Below, piece after piece: positions 1 through 8,843 of a stretch of 64,000 nucleotides of DNA. The DNA comes from Chitinophaga niabensis (GTDB lineage: Bacteria; Bacteroidota; Bacteroidia; Chitinophagales; Chitinophagaceae). Made by a program: the position numbers and the translations under genes. Location of the stretch: contig JAFIGY010000005.1 in assembly GCA_017849435.1 (NCBI GenBank), positions 124,001 to 188,000 of the forward strand. Reading direction: 5' to 3'. Below the pieces are notes generated by a model. It worked only from the letters and a program-made list of their open reading frames with translations. It was not told where the DNA came from and did no database searches. Positions within the stretch are counted from its first letter, which is position 1, and every line of letters starts with the position of its first letter.

Positions 1-2219
1 GTTTCATAGCTCGTTTCGATGGGTTTGTCAAAGTATTTGTAGAACACACCAAATGTAAATACCTCCCCGGCTTTCGGGTACAGTTCATATCGTGCGTCTA
101 TGTTTGTGATCTTCGTTCTGGTAAGCTGTGAGTTACCATACACAAGACCATTCCTTTCAAAATCATAGAAGTTGAACGGAGATATTTCCCGGAACTCAGG
201 CCGTGATACCGTTTGTGAGGCAGCGATGCGGATGTTGGTCTTGCTGTTCAACAGATAAGTGAAGTTCAGCGAGGGCAGTACATCCGTGGCGGAATGCTCG
301 ATGGCGCTGAGCGTGGGAGATTGCAGATGCTGCAGGAAATATTCTACTCTTGCGCCCCATACCACGCGGATCTTCTCTCCGATCTGGTTGTCGAACTGCA
401 GGAAACCGGCGCCGAGATTGGCATAGGCATCGTAGCTGTCAGCAGGTCCCGTGAGATCATCGAGATAAAATTTATCCGATGCGTAATTCTCTTTTGCGAA
501 GATCTTGTCAGGAGCAAGATAGATAAGGTTATCGCTGTTGTTGCCACGGATGATGGCCAGCGCCCGCGCCCTGAACTCCCTGTCTTTCCGCTGGAACAAC
601 CCGCCTGCTTTCACCTGCTGCTGGTAGTTGCCCCATTTGAAAGTTTTGGCAACATCCACAGAACCACCAAATACTTTTTCATTCAGATCGGAGTAGAAGC
701 GGCCGGCATTGCGCGGAGCGCCGGTGTTCAACGGCACGTTCACATAGAAGTCGCCGTTATTCACCGAAGTATATTTCAACCTGCGCAAATCGGGGAGGTC
801 CTGATGCATCAGGGCTGTATTGAGATTCCAACGGATGCGGTAGTTCCCTTTGCGGAGGAAGTGATCGCCGATGAGTTGCGAGTTGAAGAGGCGATTGGAT
901 ACAAAGCTCAGCTCCTGGCTCCTTACACCATAGCGGATATCGCCGTCAATATCCTGTCCGTTACGGAGGATTGTTTGATCGTTACTGTTGATGCTGTATG
1001 CGTTCTTCCAGCTGAACTTATTGCTGCCGCTGCGGTAAGTAAGGTTGGCAATACCGCCGAACAGTACACTCTGCGCATATTGGAGGTCGTTGTAATCGAA
1101 GCGGGTGCGGCCATCCAGCTCGTAATATTTCCGGTTCACATCTATCAGGCGGTTCTGTTTGTTATAATTCACAGAGAATATTCCGCCGAAACCTTTGTTG
1201 GCGCTTTGCTTGCCGCTGAACCCGCCGCTTACCTGGAAGTTGGTGTTCAGCGGAGAGCTTTTGGTATGGGTGCCCCACACGTCATTCAGTTGCCGGCCCA
1301 GTTCAGCTCTTGCTGCGGCAGTACTGGAGCGCAGGTCCTGCGTGCCGGGGAAAGAAGAAGATAATTTACGGGATCCGTCATCCACCCCGAAGATATCCAG
1401 CTTGCCGCCGTTGTAAGTAGAGAAGTCTTTCCCGATGGTGCGGGTGTTAAAGCCGCTGCCCACGGAAAACTGCAGGAAGTTATTATCCGGAACGTCTTTT
1501 GTGTTCACCTGCACCAGACCACCCGCAAACTCGGCCGGCATTTCCGGGGTAGCGGCTTTGTTGATCACGATGTTATCTATAATGGATGCGGGGAGGATGT
1601 CGAAAGCGAAGGTTTTGCGGTCGGGTTCCGTGCTGGTCATCAGCGCACCGTTGATGGTGGCCTGGTTGTAGCGGTCCGCCAACCCCCTCACCACAAGGTA
1701 TTTCCCTTCCTGCATCGATGCACCGGACACTCTTTTCAGTACGTCCCCGGTATTGCGGTCCGGTGATTTCCGGATAGACTCTGCGGACACTACCTGCGCC
1801 ACCGTATTCGTGTTCTTCTGGTAGGTCAGCAGGGCGTTGAGGGATTCCGTACGGGCAGAGCCCTTTACGACAAATTCTTTGAGGTCCTGGGATTTGGGCT
1901 CATCCAGCACCACATCCTGAATGGATGCACCACCGTTCTTTACCACCACATCCGCAACGGATTTGGTCTGGTAACCCATCAATTTATACAACAAGGTATA
2001 GGTTCCCGGGGCAACATTCAGGATGTAACGGCCTTCCACATCCGTTACAGCTCCGGTGCCGGTGCCCTGCACCATCACCGTCACCCCGATCAATATTTCA
2101 CCTGTTCTTTTGTCTGTTACTTTTCCCGTCACCCGGCCGCCGCCTTTCTGCGCTGATTGGGCAAAGGCGCTGCCACATACTAACAACAATGCTAATAGCT
2201 GTACAATACTGCGTTTCAC
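1..2219 (-). CDS. TonB-dependent receptor, N-terminal part (runs off window)
   Basis: Outer-membrane active transporter; the substrate cannot be told. The reading frame is open on the minus strand from a GTG at 2219 to the window edge (about 739 codons, C-terminus missing). A Lys/Arg-starting signal peptide with a hydrophobic core ends near FAQ (residue 21). A carboxypeptidase-regulatory-like beta domain follows (about 30-110: VTGKVTDKRTGE, then DVEGRYILNVAPGTYTL). The TonB plug comes next (VSAESIRKSPDRNTGDVLKRV, VRGLADRYNQATINGA, EFAGGLVQVNTKDVP), then barrel strands. GTG is chosen because an in-frame TAA lies 9 bases upstream and later ATGs would lose the signal peptide. A TAGTTTTG -7 box (2241-2248) precedes it. 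The family call is secure. Confidence 0.9.
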   Translation of the reverse strand, partial: MKRSIVQLLALLLVCGSAFAQSAQKGGGRVTGKVTDKRTGEILIGVTVMVQGTGTGAVTDVEGRYILNVAPGTYTLLYKLMGYQTKSVADVVVKNGGASIQDVVLDEPKSQDLKEFVVKGSARTESLNALLTYQKNTNTVAQVVSAESIRKSPDRNTGDVLKRVSGASMQEGKYLVVRGLADRYNQATINGALMTSTEPDRKTFAFDILPASIIDNIVINKAATPEMPAEFAGGLVQVNTKDVPDNNFLQFSVGSGFNTRTIGKDFSTYNGGKLDIFGVDDGSRKLSSSFPGTQDLRSSTAAARAELGRQLNDVWGTHTKSSPLNTNFQVSGGFSGKQSANKGFGGIFSVNYNKQNRLIDVNRKYYELDGRTRFDYNDLQYAQSVLFGGIANLTYRSGSNKFSWKNAYSINSNDQTILRNGQDIDGDIRYGVRSQELSFVSNRLFNSQLIGDHFLRKGNYRIRWNLNTALMHQDLPDLRRLKYTSVNNGDFYVNVPLNTGAPRNAGRFYSDLNEKVFGGSVDVAKTFKWGNYQQQVKAGGLFQRKDREFRARALAIIRGNNSDNLIYLAPDKIFAKENYASDKFYLDDLTGPADSYDAYANLGAGFLQFDNQIGEKIRVVWGARVEYFLQHLQSPTLSAIEHSATDVLPSLNFTYLLNSKTNIRIAASQTVSRPEFREISPFNFYDFERNGLVYGNSQLTRTKITNIDARYELYPKAGEVFTFGVFYKYFDKPIETSYE

Positions 2220-2240
2220 GTTCTGTTTTTATTTATGGCG

Positions 2241-2248
2241 CAAAACTA
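2241..2248 (-). promoter_or_regulatory. -7 promoter box TAGTTTTG for the TonB receptor
   Basis: Matches the Bacteroidota consensus TAnnTTTG on the minus strand, 21 bases before the GTG start. No clear -33 TTG is seen at the usual spacing. Confidence 0.4.
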
Positions 2249-2280
2249 TCAGCAGGCTATTATGCCATTGTTAAGGTAAT

Positions 2281-2402
2281 ATTACCAGAATGTTAATTGT
2301 TAAGAAATTATTAACCTATTATTAATAAGAGAGAGAAAATTTAATGTTTAATTGATGTTTTTAATATACTTATACTTTATAATTTTAATTTATATTATGT
2401 GT
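2281..2402. other. AT-rich intergenic tract
   Basis: About 120 bases made almost wholly of A and T, with several TTAATTGTTAA/TTATTAACC-like short inverted elements, between the receptor start and the stop of a small unknown gene. It contains no ORF. It probably carries upstream promoter elements of the receptor, or a weak minus-strand termination zone for the small gene. Confidence 0.4.
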
Positions 2403-2417
2403 TTTCTAATCTTATTC

Positions 2418-2813
2418 TTACACCGCGCGATTTTGCTGGTTCGATGACCGTACCTGGCGGGCCAGCAGTTCCAGGGAAATATCCAGCTGTTTTCCCGCGT
2501 CCGTTTCCTGGCAGGGCGTGATTTGGAACAATCGCAGGCTTTTGTTGGTGAAGGGTTTGGAATCCTTATTGCAAAGCTCCAGGGAGAAATTAAACTTCTC
2601 CTCCAGCTCCTCTTCAAACTCCCGGAGGCTGAGGGTTTCATCAATAGGATATTCCACCATGGCCTCTTCTATCAATCCCGCTTCGCGCAGGGTATCGAAC
2701 TTGCTGGCCAGGGAGTGATGAATATATACCGCTACGTTACAATGAAGCAAGCGCTGGATCTGCATCTGTAAGAGGGAAATGGTCATCAAAGGGTGTAATT
2801 TGAGCGTCTTCAT
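2418..2813 (-). CDS. Hypothetical protein, 131 aa
   Basis: Not recognised. No signal peptide, lipobox or clear membrane helix. The N-terminal third has a hydrophobic/His stretch (LLQMQIQRLLHCNVAVYIHH). The middle (about residues 58-75) is strongly acidic and probably helical (LREFEEELEEKF), so a small soluble cytoplasmic protein is likely. That it is a real gene is supported by a TAAGTTTG -7 box 20 bases upstream of the ATG (2834-2841). It stands alone between the receptor and the LpxH-like gene, in an unusually AT-rich neighbourhood. Function unknown. Confidence 0.6.
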   Translation of the reverse strand: MKTLKLHPLMTISLLQMQIQRLLHCNVAVYIHHSLASKFDTLREAGLIEEAMVEYPIDETLSLREFEEELEEKFNFSLELCNKDSKPFTNKSLRLFQITPCQETDAGKQLDISLELLARQVRSSNQQNRAV

Positions 2814-2833
2814 CTAAATTCATGCTGGTTTAT

Positions 2834-2841
2834 CAAACTTA
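2834..2841 (-). promoter_or_regulatory. -7 promoter box TAAGTTTG for the 131-aa gene
   Basis: Exact TAnnTTTG match on the minus strand with a 20-base leader to the ATG at 2813. Confidence 0.45.
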
Positions 2842-2935
2842 CAATCAGACAGTTAATTAAACATTAATGGCAGGTTACCATATTATGAATTAAACATTAA
2901 CTGATTGATTTATACGTAAATATCTAAATATAACA

Positions 2936-2984
2936 AAAAGCGCTGCAACTCTTCTGCGGAGAGAAGTAGTAAGTGCAGCGCTTT
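2936..2984 (-). terminator. Terminator after the LpxH-like gene
   Basis: Long interrupted hairpin: outer arms AAAAGCGCTGCA and TGCAGCGCTTT, inner arms CTTCT/AGAAG. It is placed directly after the stop of the minus-strand gene ending at 2998 and runs into an AT-rich tract. Confidence 0.65.
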
Positions 2985-2997
2985 GAGGGATTCGGGA

Positions 2998-3828
2998 TCA
3001 GGAGCCGGGAAAGGTGATGACCTTGGCCGCAGTAGCCCATTCCATCATCACATTTTCTTCTTCCTCTTCAGGCACTGCTACTTTTTTATCCGCATGCTGG
3101 TAGAGCTTCCATTCACCCTGACTGTATTCCAGGGCGGTCAGGTTCTCCACCCAGTCACCGGAGTTCATATAAGTAACGGTTTTGCCATTACTGGTCATGC
3201 TTTTTATTTCAGGTTGATGGATATGCCCGCAGCAAACAACATCGAACTGTTTGTCTACAGCTATTTCCACAACGGTCTGTTCAAAGTCGGAGATGAATTT
3301 TACAGCCTGTTTCACACTTTCCTTCACTTTCTTGGAGAAGGACATCTTCTCGCGGCCCATCTTTTCGAGCAGATGGTTTACGAGGCGGTTGAGGATAATG
3401 AGGATGTCGTACCCCTTCCCACCGAGTTTGGCCAGCCATTTGGAGTTTTTCATCGTTACGTCGTACACGTCCCCATGAAAGAACCAGTGCCGCTTGCCGT
3501 CCACTTCCAGGATGAGCTTGTTATCGATCACAAAATTGCTGAGGCCGAAGCCGGCATATTTCCGGAGAGCTTCGTCGTGATTGCCGGTGAGATAATAGAC
3601 CTCGGTGCCCTTTCCGATCATTTTCAGGATACGGCGGATCACTTTGGTGTGGGATTTCGGAAAGTAACGTTTGCTGAACTGCCAGATATCGATAATATCC
3701 CCGTTGAGAATAAGTATCCTTGGATCGATTGCGTCCAGGTAGTTCACCAGTTCCTTGGCGTGGCAGCCGTAAATCCCGAGGTGAACGTCGGAGATCACGA
3801 CAATATCTAATGGGCGTCTGTCGGACAT
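2998..3828 (-). CDS. LpxH-like metallophosphoesterase (UDP-2,3-diacylglucosamine diphosphatase family)
   Basis: Calcineurin-like phosphoesterase, 276 aa, in the family that cleaves UDP-2,3-diacylglucosamine to lipid X in lipid A synthesis. The dinuclear metal motifs are all present in order: SDVHLG (D14, H16), NGDIID (D44), GNHDE (N83, H84), FFHGD (H118, D120) and CGHIHQPE near residue 200. There is no signal peptide; a peripheral inner-membrane or cytoplasmic site is expected. It is longer than E. coli LpxH (240 aa), as is usual for Bacteroidota relatives, some of which act on other phosphoesters, so the exact substrate is inferred. It is monocistronic, divergent from the phosphate uptake pair, and has its own terminator. 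Confidence 0.8.
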   Translation of the reverse strand: MSDRRPLDIVVISDVHLGIYGCHAKELVNYLDAIDPRILILNGDIIDIWQFSKRYFPKSHTKVIRRILKMIGKGTEVYYLTGNHDEALRKYAGFGLSNFVIDNKLILEVDGKRHWFFHGDVYDVTMKNSKWLAKLGGKGYDILIILNRLVNHLLEKMGREKMSFSKKVKESVKQAVKFISDFEQTVVEIAVDKQFDVVCCGHIHQPEIKSMTSNGKTVTYMNSGDWVENLTALEYSQGEWKLYQHADKKVAVPEEEEENVMMEWATAAKVITFPGS

Positions 3829-4032
3829 TTTTCAATAAATAAGTGTACCAATCGCACCGTAACTAAACATTTTGATATAAAAACTGTTAGCTATATGATC
3901 ATGCTCATTCACGGTACGGGGAGGCTTTAAAACTCTATGCAAAGGAAAAATCGCTATATTACTTTTATATTAATCCAGTGTTACGAAATCATTAATTCCG
4001 AATTTTTCTTGGCACCTATACTTTCTGAAAGC

Positions 4033-4040
4033 TATTTTTG
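4033..4040 (+). promoter_or_regulatory. Promoter (-33 TTG / -7 TATTTTTG) of the phosphate uptake pair
   Basis: TATTTTTG matches TAnnTTTG; a TTG at 4009-4011 lies 21 bases upstream, within the range reported for Bacteroidota -33 elements. The leader to the ATG at 4071 is 30 bases. Confidence 0.55.
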
Positions 4041-4070
4041 CGGCAAATTTTTCATCTAACACGAACTTAT

Positions 4071-4721
4071 ATGGGAGGCTTTAATGCTATTATCAAGCTG
4101 TTCATGCCAAAAGACCGGGTTTTCTATTCACTTTTCGAAGATGTAGCGGCTAACCTCGTAGAAATGGGGAAAGTGCTCGTAGAGCTGGTGGAAACGAACG
4201 ATCCGCAGACGCGCAAGGACAAAGTTCATTTGATAGAGCGGCTGGAGCACAAGAACGATGACTATACCCATCGCATCTTTGTAGAACTGGGGCAGAACTT
4301 CATCACTCCCTTTGATCGTGAGGACATCCATTACCTTGCTTCCACGCTGGATGATGTGGCTGACTACATCCATGGTTCCGCCAAAAGGATAGACATGTAT
4401 AAAGTGCGGGAGATCAACGACAGTGTGCGCAAGCTGGCGGACCTGATCAACCAGGGGGTACAGGAACTGTCCCGCGCCATTCCCGAGCTGCGTAACATGA
4501 GCAATATGCGTGTGATAACAGATGCCTGCGTAAAGATCAACAGTCTGGAAAACCACGCCGACGACATTTACGACCGGGCCATTGCCGACCTGTTTGAGCT
4601 GGAAGGCAATGCAGTAGAGCTTATCAAGATGCGGGAGATCTATCAGGCTTTGGAGATCGCTACTGACAAGTGCGAAGATTCCGCCAACGTGATAGAAACC
4701 ATCATCATCAAATACGCATAG
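4071..4721 (+). CDS. DUF47 family PhoU-like phosphate transport regulator
   Basis: 216-aa all-helical protein of the DUF47/PhoU-like family. These are cytoplasmic proteins encoded with PiT transporters and thought to modulate them. The sequence has the expected pattern of long amphipathic helices with acidic metal-binding-type residues (VHLIERLEHKNDDYTHRIF, FDREDIHYLASTLDDVADY, LENHADDIYDRAI). The ATG at 4071 (MGGFNAIIKLF) is preferred over an upstream TTG at 4038, because that TTG overlaps the -7 box at 4033-4040. The stop is 22 bases before the transporter gene, so the two are cotranscribed. Confidence 0.88.
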   Translation: MGGFNAIIKLFMPKDRVFYSLFEDVAANLVEMGKVLVELVETNDPQTRKDKVHLIERLEHKNDDYTHRIFVELGQNFITPFDREDIHYLASTLDDVADYIHGSAKRIDMYKVREINDSVRKLADLINQGVQELSRAIPELRNMSNMRVITDACVKINSLENHADDIYDRAIADLFELEGNAVELIKMREIYQALEIATDKCEDSANVIETIIIKYA

Positions 4722-4743
4722 CAGCCGCCTAATTTATCCTCTC

Positions 4744-5757
4744 ATGGTCTTTCTAGTTATCATCATCATACTGGCTTTCATCTTCGATTACATCAACGGA
4801 TTCCATGATGCAGCCAACTCTATTGCCACCATTGTATCCACCAAGGTGCTCACGCCCTTTCAGGCTGTACTGTGGGCCGCGCTTTTCAACTTCGCGGCTT
4901 TTTTTGTGTCCAAATATGTGTATGGGGAGTTCAAGGTAGGGAATACCATCGCCAAGTCCGTATTTGAGCAATACATTACACTGAAGGTGATCTTCTCCGG
5001 CCTGGTAGCGGCTATTATCTGGAACCTGCTGACCTGGTGGTACGGCATCCCGTCCAGCTCCTCCCACACCCTGATCGGAGGTTTCATTGGAGCGGCCGTC
5101 ACCAATGCAGGTGGCTCTTTCGATGTTATTAATTACGCCAAAGTATTGCCCACGGTATATTTTATCGTTCTGGCGCCCTTTATAGGCATGGTGGTAGCCT
5201 TTATTATCACTGTACTCATCGTCAACATCTGTAAAAAAGCCAATCCTTACCGTGCGGACAATTGGTTCAAGCGCCTGCAACTGCTATCCTCCGCCGCTTT
5301 CAGTCTGGGCCACGGCGGTAACGATGCGCAGAAAGTGATGGGTATTGTTGCGGCTGCCATGGTAGCGCACGGAGGCATTGAAGGCGTGCATACGCTAAAG
5401 GACGTGCCGGATTGGGTGCCCTTCGCCTGCTTCACGGCTATTGGACTTGGAACGCTTAGTGGTGGCTGGAAGATCGTTAAAACGATGGGGACCCGTATCA
5501 CCAAGGTAACCCCGCTGGAAGGCGTTAGTGCGGAAACAGCCGGCGCCATTACGCTTTATCTCACGGAAAGCCTGGGCATCCCGGTAAGTACCACCCATAC
5601 CATCACCGGTTCCATCATCGGGGTAGGCGCCACCAAAAGGTTGTCGGCCGTTCGTTGGGGCGTTACCGTAAACCTGCTCTGGGCATGGATCCTGACTATT
5701 CCCATCAGCGCCCTGCTGGCGGCAGGGGTTTACTTCGTCGTGAACCTGTTCATTTAA
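4744..5757 (+). CDS. PiT family inorganic phosphate transporter
   Basis: 337-aa inner-membrane cation-coupled phosphate permease. The two inverted family signatures are present: near the N-terminus FDYINGFHDAANSIATIVST (about residues 14-33), and in the second half SLGHGGNDAQKVMG (about 184-197) with PVSTTHTITGSIIG (about 280-293). About ten hydrophobic membrane segments are visible. The short length is typical of bacterial low-affinity PiT proteins. It is the second gene of the pair with the DUF47 regulator and is followed by a strong terminator. Affinity and coupling ion (proton or sodium) cannot be read from the sequence. Confidence 0.92.
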   Translation: MVFLVIIIILAFIFDYINGFHDAANSIATIVSTKVLTPFQAVLWAALFNFAAFFVSKYVYGEFKVGNTIAKSVFEQYITLKVIFSGLVAAIIWNLLTWWYGIPSSSSHTLIGGFIGAAVTNAGGSFDVINYAKVLPTVYFIVLAPFIGMVVAFIITVLIVNICKKANPYRADNWFKRLQLLSSAAFSLGHGGNDAQKVMGIVAAAMVAHGGIEGVHTLKDVPDWVPFACFTAIGLGTLSGGWKIVKTMGTRITKVTPLEGVSAETAGAITLYLTESLGIPVSTTHTITGSIIGVGATKRLSAVRWGVTVNLLWAWILTIPISALLAAGVYFVVNLFI

Positions 5758-5781
5758 AAAAATATGTCCTGCAATGATATT

Positions 5782-5818
5782 AGGAAGGCCGCCCGGATGG
5801 GTGGCCTTCCTGTTTTTG
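5782..5818 (+). terminator. Rho-independent terminator after the PiT gene
   Basis: Hairpin with AGGAAGGCC and GGCCTTCCT arms, extended by CCC/GGG around a short loop, followed by a T-rich tract. Confidence 0.8.
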
Positions 5819-5861
5819 TAATTTTTTAAACGGAAGTTTATGCCAAGTAAGCAAGACCTCC

Positions 5862-5869
5862 TATTTTTG
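5862..5869 (+). promoter_or_regulatory. -7 promoter box TATTTTTG for rfbA
   Basis: Exact TAnnTTTG match, 23 bases before the ATG at 5893 and just after the PiT terminator. Confidence 0.5.
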
Positions 5870-5892
5870 TGCCTCCAAACGAACGACTGTCC

Positions 5893-6759
5893 ATGAAGGG
5901 AATCATTCTCGCAGGAGGTTCGGGCACCCGTCTCCACCCGATCACATATGCCATCAGCAAGCAGATCATGCCGGTGTACGACAAACCCATGATCTACTAC
6001 CCTTTATCGACCCTGATGCTGGCGGGTATCCGGGAAATACTGATCATCAGTACCCCACATGATCTGCCCGCTTTTCAGCGTTTATTTGGAGACGGTAACC
6101 AATACGGGCTGCAGCTTTCCTACGCGGAACAGGAAACCCCGAACGGGCTTGCACAGGCCTTTGTTATTGGAAAGAATTTTATCGGAAAAGATAAAGTAGC
6201 GCTGGTATTAGGTGACAATATCTTCTATGGCGCGGGATTAGGTACGCAGCTTGCAAATAACGTGGATCCCGATGGAGGGATCGTATATGCGTACCATGTG
6301 TCCGACCCGGAACGGTACGGTGTAGTGGAGTTCGATGGCGGCATGCAGGCAATTTCCATCGAGGAGAAACCCGTCCATCCCAAATCCAGCTATGCTGTGC
6401 CCGGACTCTATTTCTACGATAATGAAGTGGTGAACATTGCCCGGGAGCTGCAACCCAGTCCCCGCGGAGAGTACGAGATCACGGATGTGAACAGGGAATA
6501 CCTCCGCCGCGGGAAACTGAAAGTATCTATCCTGCCCCGCGGCACTGCATGGCTGGATACCGGTACCTTCGATTCCCTGATGCAGGCATCGCAATTTGTA
6601 CAGGTAATCGAACAGCGGCAGGGCATTAAGATCGCCTGCATTGAAGAGATCGCCTACCGTAAAGGCTTTATCGGGAAGGAAGAACTGGAGAAGCTGGCAA
6701 AGCCGCTGGTGAAGAGCGGATACGGCGAATATCTGATGAAACTATTGAAACAATCATAA
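5893..6759 (+). CDS. rfbA: Glucose-1-phosphate thymidylyltransferase RfbA (RmlA)
   Basis: Makes dTDP-glucose from dTTP and glucose-1-phosphate, the first step toward dTDP-L-rhamnose and other dTDP-sugars; cytoplasmic. 288 aa, the normal RmlA length. The nucleotidyltransferase signature [11 protein letters not shown] is at residues 6-16. VLGDNIFYG (metal-binding Asp), VEEKP-type [17 protein letters not shown] and [13 protein letters not shown] follow. The ATG at 5893 is chosen; an upstream GTG overlaps the promoter box. galE follows after 18 bases. The companion genes rfbB, rfbC and rfbD are not in the window, so the final sugar is unknown. Confidence 0.95.
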   Translation: MKGIILAGGSGTRLHPITYAISKQIMPVYDKPMIYYPLSTLMLAGIREILIISTPHDLPAFQRLFGDGNQYGLQLSYAEQETPNGLAQAFVIGKNFIGKDKVALVLGDNIFYGAGLGTQLANNVDPDGGIVYAYHVSDPERYGVVEFDGGMQAISIEEKPVHPKSSYAVPGLYFYDNEVVNIARELQPSPRGEYEITDVNREYLRRGKLKVSILPRGTAWLDTGTFDSLMQASQFVQVIEQRQGIKIACIEEIAYRKGFIGKEELEKLAKPLVKSGYGEYLMKLLKQS

Positions 6760-6777
6760 AGCACAAATCATTCAGCA

Positions 6778-7809
6778 ATGCAAAAAGTCCTCGTCACAGG
6801 AGGTTGTGGATACATTGGATCCCATACCATCGTAGATCTGATCAATAATGGATTTGACGTAGTATCCGTAGACAGCAATATCCGCAGCAGTACACAGTTG
6901 CTGGATGGTGTTGAGAAGATCACCGGCCGGAAGGTGCGTAACTACAAGGTGGACCTGTGCAACCTGGAAGATACCCATGCGGTTTTCCATGAGAACCGGG
7001 ATATTGTGGGTGTGATCCATTTTGCCGCGCTCAAAAGCGTGGGAGAATCCGTATTTGATCCATTGTATTACTTCCAGAACAACCTTACTTCCCTGATCAA
7101 TATCCTGAAGTGCATCAAGGAATTCAACATCCCGAATTTCGTGTTCTCTTCTTCCTGCTCCGTATACGGCAATACCAAAGCCTTGCCGGTAGTGGAAGAA
7201 ACCCCGCTCGGCGAGGCACAGTCGCCCTACGCCCGCACCAAACAAATGGGGGAACAGATCATTGAGGACTATAGCCGTGTGAATACCACGCAGAGCATCC
7301 TGCTCCGCTATTTCAATCCCGTTGGCGCCCACCCGTCCGCACTGATCGGGGAATTGCCGCTGGGTAAGCCGGACAATCTCGTGCCGGTGATCACGCAAAC
7401 CGCTATTGGCAAGCTGCCAAAAGTGACCGTATTCGGCACCCGCTACGATACCCGCGATGGTTCCGCCATCCGCGATTACATCCACGTGATGGATATCGCC
7501 AACGCCCATACGAAAGCATTGCAATACCTGTTGGAGAAACGGAACAATCAGAACTGTGAAGTCTTCAATCTCGGTACCGGCACCGGCGTGACCGTACTGG
7601 AAGCCATCAGGGCCTTTGAAAAGGTTTCCGGCGTGAAGCTGAACTACGAACTGGGCGCAGAACGCCCCGGGGACGTGATCGCCATTTACGCCAACAATAC
7701 AAAGGCGAAAGAAAAGCTCGGCTGGGACCCGAAAGCAGGGATCGAAGACATGATGCGCACTGCCTGGCAGTGGGAAGTGGCGATGCGCGACAGGGTTTTA
7801 AGTAATTAA
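6778..7809 (+). CDS. galE: UDP-glucose 4-epimerase GalE
   Basis: Interconverts UDP-glucose and UDP-galactose; extended short-chain dehydrogenase fold, cytoplasmic, NAD-dependent. 343 aa. Visible are the Rossmann motif GGCGYIGSH (8-16), the active-site serine/threonine region FSSSCSVYGN, the catalytic SPYARTK (YxxxK), LRYFNPVGAHPSALIGE and the substrate-binding YDTRDGSAIRDYIHVMDIA. It overlaps no neighbour and shares a transcript with rfbA, so together they supply dTDP- and UDP-activated hexoses for surface glycans. The start is supported by family length and the immediate Rossmann strand. Confidence 0.93.
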   Translation: MQKVLVTGGCGYIGSHTIVDLINNGFDVVSVDSNIRSSTQLLDGVEKITGRKVRNYKVDLCNLEDTHAVFHENRDIVGVIHFAALKSVGESVFDPLYYFQNNLTSLINILKCIKEFNIPNFVFSSSCSVYGNTKALPVVEETPLGEAQSPYARTKQMGEQIIEDYSRVNTTQSILLRYFNPVGAHPSALIGELPLGKPDNLVPVITQTAIGKLPKVTVFGTRYDTRDGSAIRDYIHVMDIANAHTKALQYLLEKRNNQNCEVFNLGTGTGVTVLEAIRAFEKVSGVKLNYELGAERPGDVIAIYANNTKAKEKLGWDPKAGIEDMMRTAWQWEVAMRDRVLSN

Positions 7810-7823
7810 TTTCTTTATTTTGC

Positions 7824-7831
7824 TAGCTTTG
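7824..7831 (+). promoter_or_regulatory. -7 promoter box TAGCTTTG for the transketolase subunit
   Basis: Exact TAnnTTTG match with a 20-base leader to the ATG at 7852. It suggests the gene can be transcribed independently of rfbA-galE. Confidence 0.45.
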
Positions 7832-7851
7832 CGGCACAAATCTCAGGCACA

Positions 7852-8814
7852 ATGGTAAAAGACATACAAGTACTGAATGAAAAGGAAACCCGCGGCGGAT
7901 TCGGTGAAGGCATCCTCGAGGCGGGCAGAAAGAATCCGAACGTGATCGCGCTGACGGCGGATCTGCTCGGCTCCCTGAAACTGCAGGCTTTCATCAAGGA
8001 ATTTCCCGATCGCTTTGTACAATGCGGTATTGCGGAGGCCAATATGATCGGGATAGCAGCCGGTATGACCATTGGTGGCAAGATCCCGTATACCACCACT
8101 TTTGCCAACTTCTCCACCGGTCGCGTTTACGATCAGATCCGGCAGTCTGTTGCCTATTCCGGCAAGAACGTGAAGATATGCGCTTCCCACGCCGGTCTTA
8201 CCCTTGGTGAAGACGGCGCTACCCACCAGATCCTCGAAGACATCGGGTTGATGAAGATGCTGCCGGGGATGACGGTGATTGTGCCCTGCGACTTCAATCA
8301 AACCAAAGCTGCCACCATCGCGATCGCTGATTATGAAGGACCGGTTTACCTCCGGTTCGGCCGTCCGAAATGGCCTAATTTTACGCCTGAGGGGCAGGAA
8401 TTCCAGATCGGCAAGGCCCAGGTACTGAATGAAGGTACTGATATCACACTCTTCGCCTGCGGCCACCTGGTGTGGAAATGCGTGGAAGCCGGCCGTATCC
8501 TCGAGGAAAAAGGCTACAGTGTGGAGCTGATCAATATACATACTATCAAACCGCTGGATGAGGAAGCCGTGCTGAAATCCATCTCCAAAACCCGTTGTGC
8601 TGTTACTGCGGAAGAACACAATGTGCTGGGAGGTCTGGGGGACAGTATTGCACAGGTGGCAGCCCGTCATCTTCCCATCCCCATTGAATACGTTGGCACC
8701 AACGATACCTTTGGCGAAAGCGGCAAACCTACCGAACTGCTCACCAAATACGGACTGGATACACCCAATATCGTGGCGGCGGCAGAAAAAGCAATTGCCA
8801 GAAAAAAAGGTTAA
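7852..8814 (+). CDS. Transketolase, C-terminal (pyrimidine-binding plus C-domain) subunit
   Basis: 320 aa, matching only the second half of a full transketolase (about 660 aa). The pyrimidine-binding domain covers about residues 8-175 (RGGFGEGI, FVQCGIAEANMIGIAAGM with the cofactor-activating Glu, HAGLTLGEDGATHQ). The transketolase C-domain covers about 190-320 (LFACGHLVWKC, EEHNVLGGLGDSIA). In split enzymes a separate N-terminal subunit binds the thiamine diphosphate diphosphate group. No such gene is adjacent; galE lies upstream and an ECF sigma operon downstream. Role: pentose-phosphate or related ketol transfer, provided the partner is encoded elsewhere. A 1-deoxyxylulose-5-phosphate synthase-like half is a less likely alternative. 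Confidence 0.85.
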   Translation: MVKDIQVLNEKETRGGFGEGILEAGRKNPNVIALTADLLGSLKLQAFIKEFPDRFVQCGIAEANMIGIAAGMTIGGKIPYTTTFANFSTGRVYDQIRQSVAYSGKNVKICASHAGLTLGEDGATHQILEDIGLMKMLPGMTVIVPCDFNQTKAATIAIADYEGPVYLRFGRPKWPNFTPEGQEFQIGKAQVLNEGTDITLFACGHLVWKCVEAGRILEEKGYSVELINIHTIKPLDEEAVLKSISKTRCAVTAEEHNVLGGLGDSIAQVAARHLPIPIEYVGTNDTFGESGKPTELLTKYGLDTPNIVAAAEKAIARKKG

Positions 8815-8843
8815 AAGTTATAAGCGGATTAAACTTCCAGCGC

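Noticed and set aside
294-1364. 356-aa plus-strand frame at the window start
   Set aside because: Antisense to the TonB receptor, whose minus-strand frame shows signal peptide, regulatory-like domain, plug and barrel.
2983-3810. 275-aa plus-strand frame opposite the LpxH-like gene
   Set aside because: The minus strand has all five metallophosphoesterase motifs; the plus frame begins inside that gene's terminator and has no family signal.
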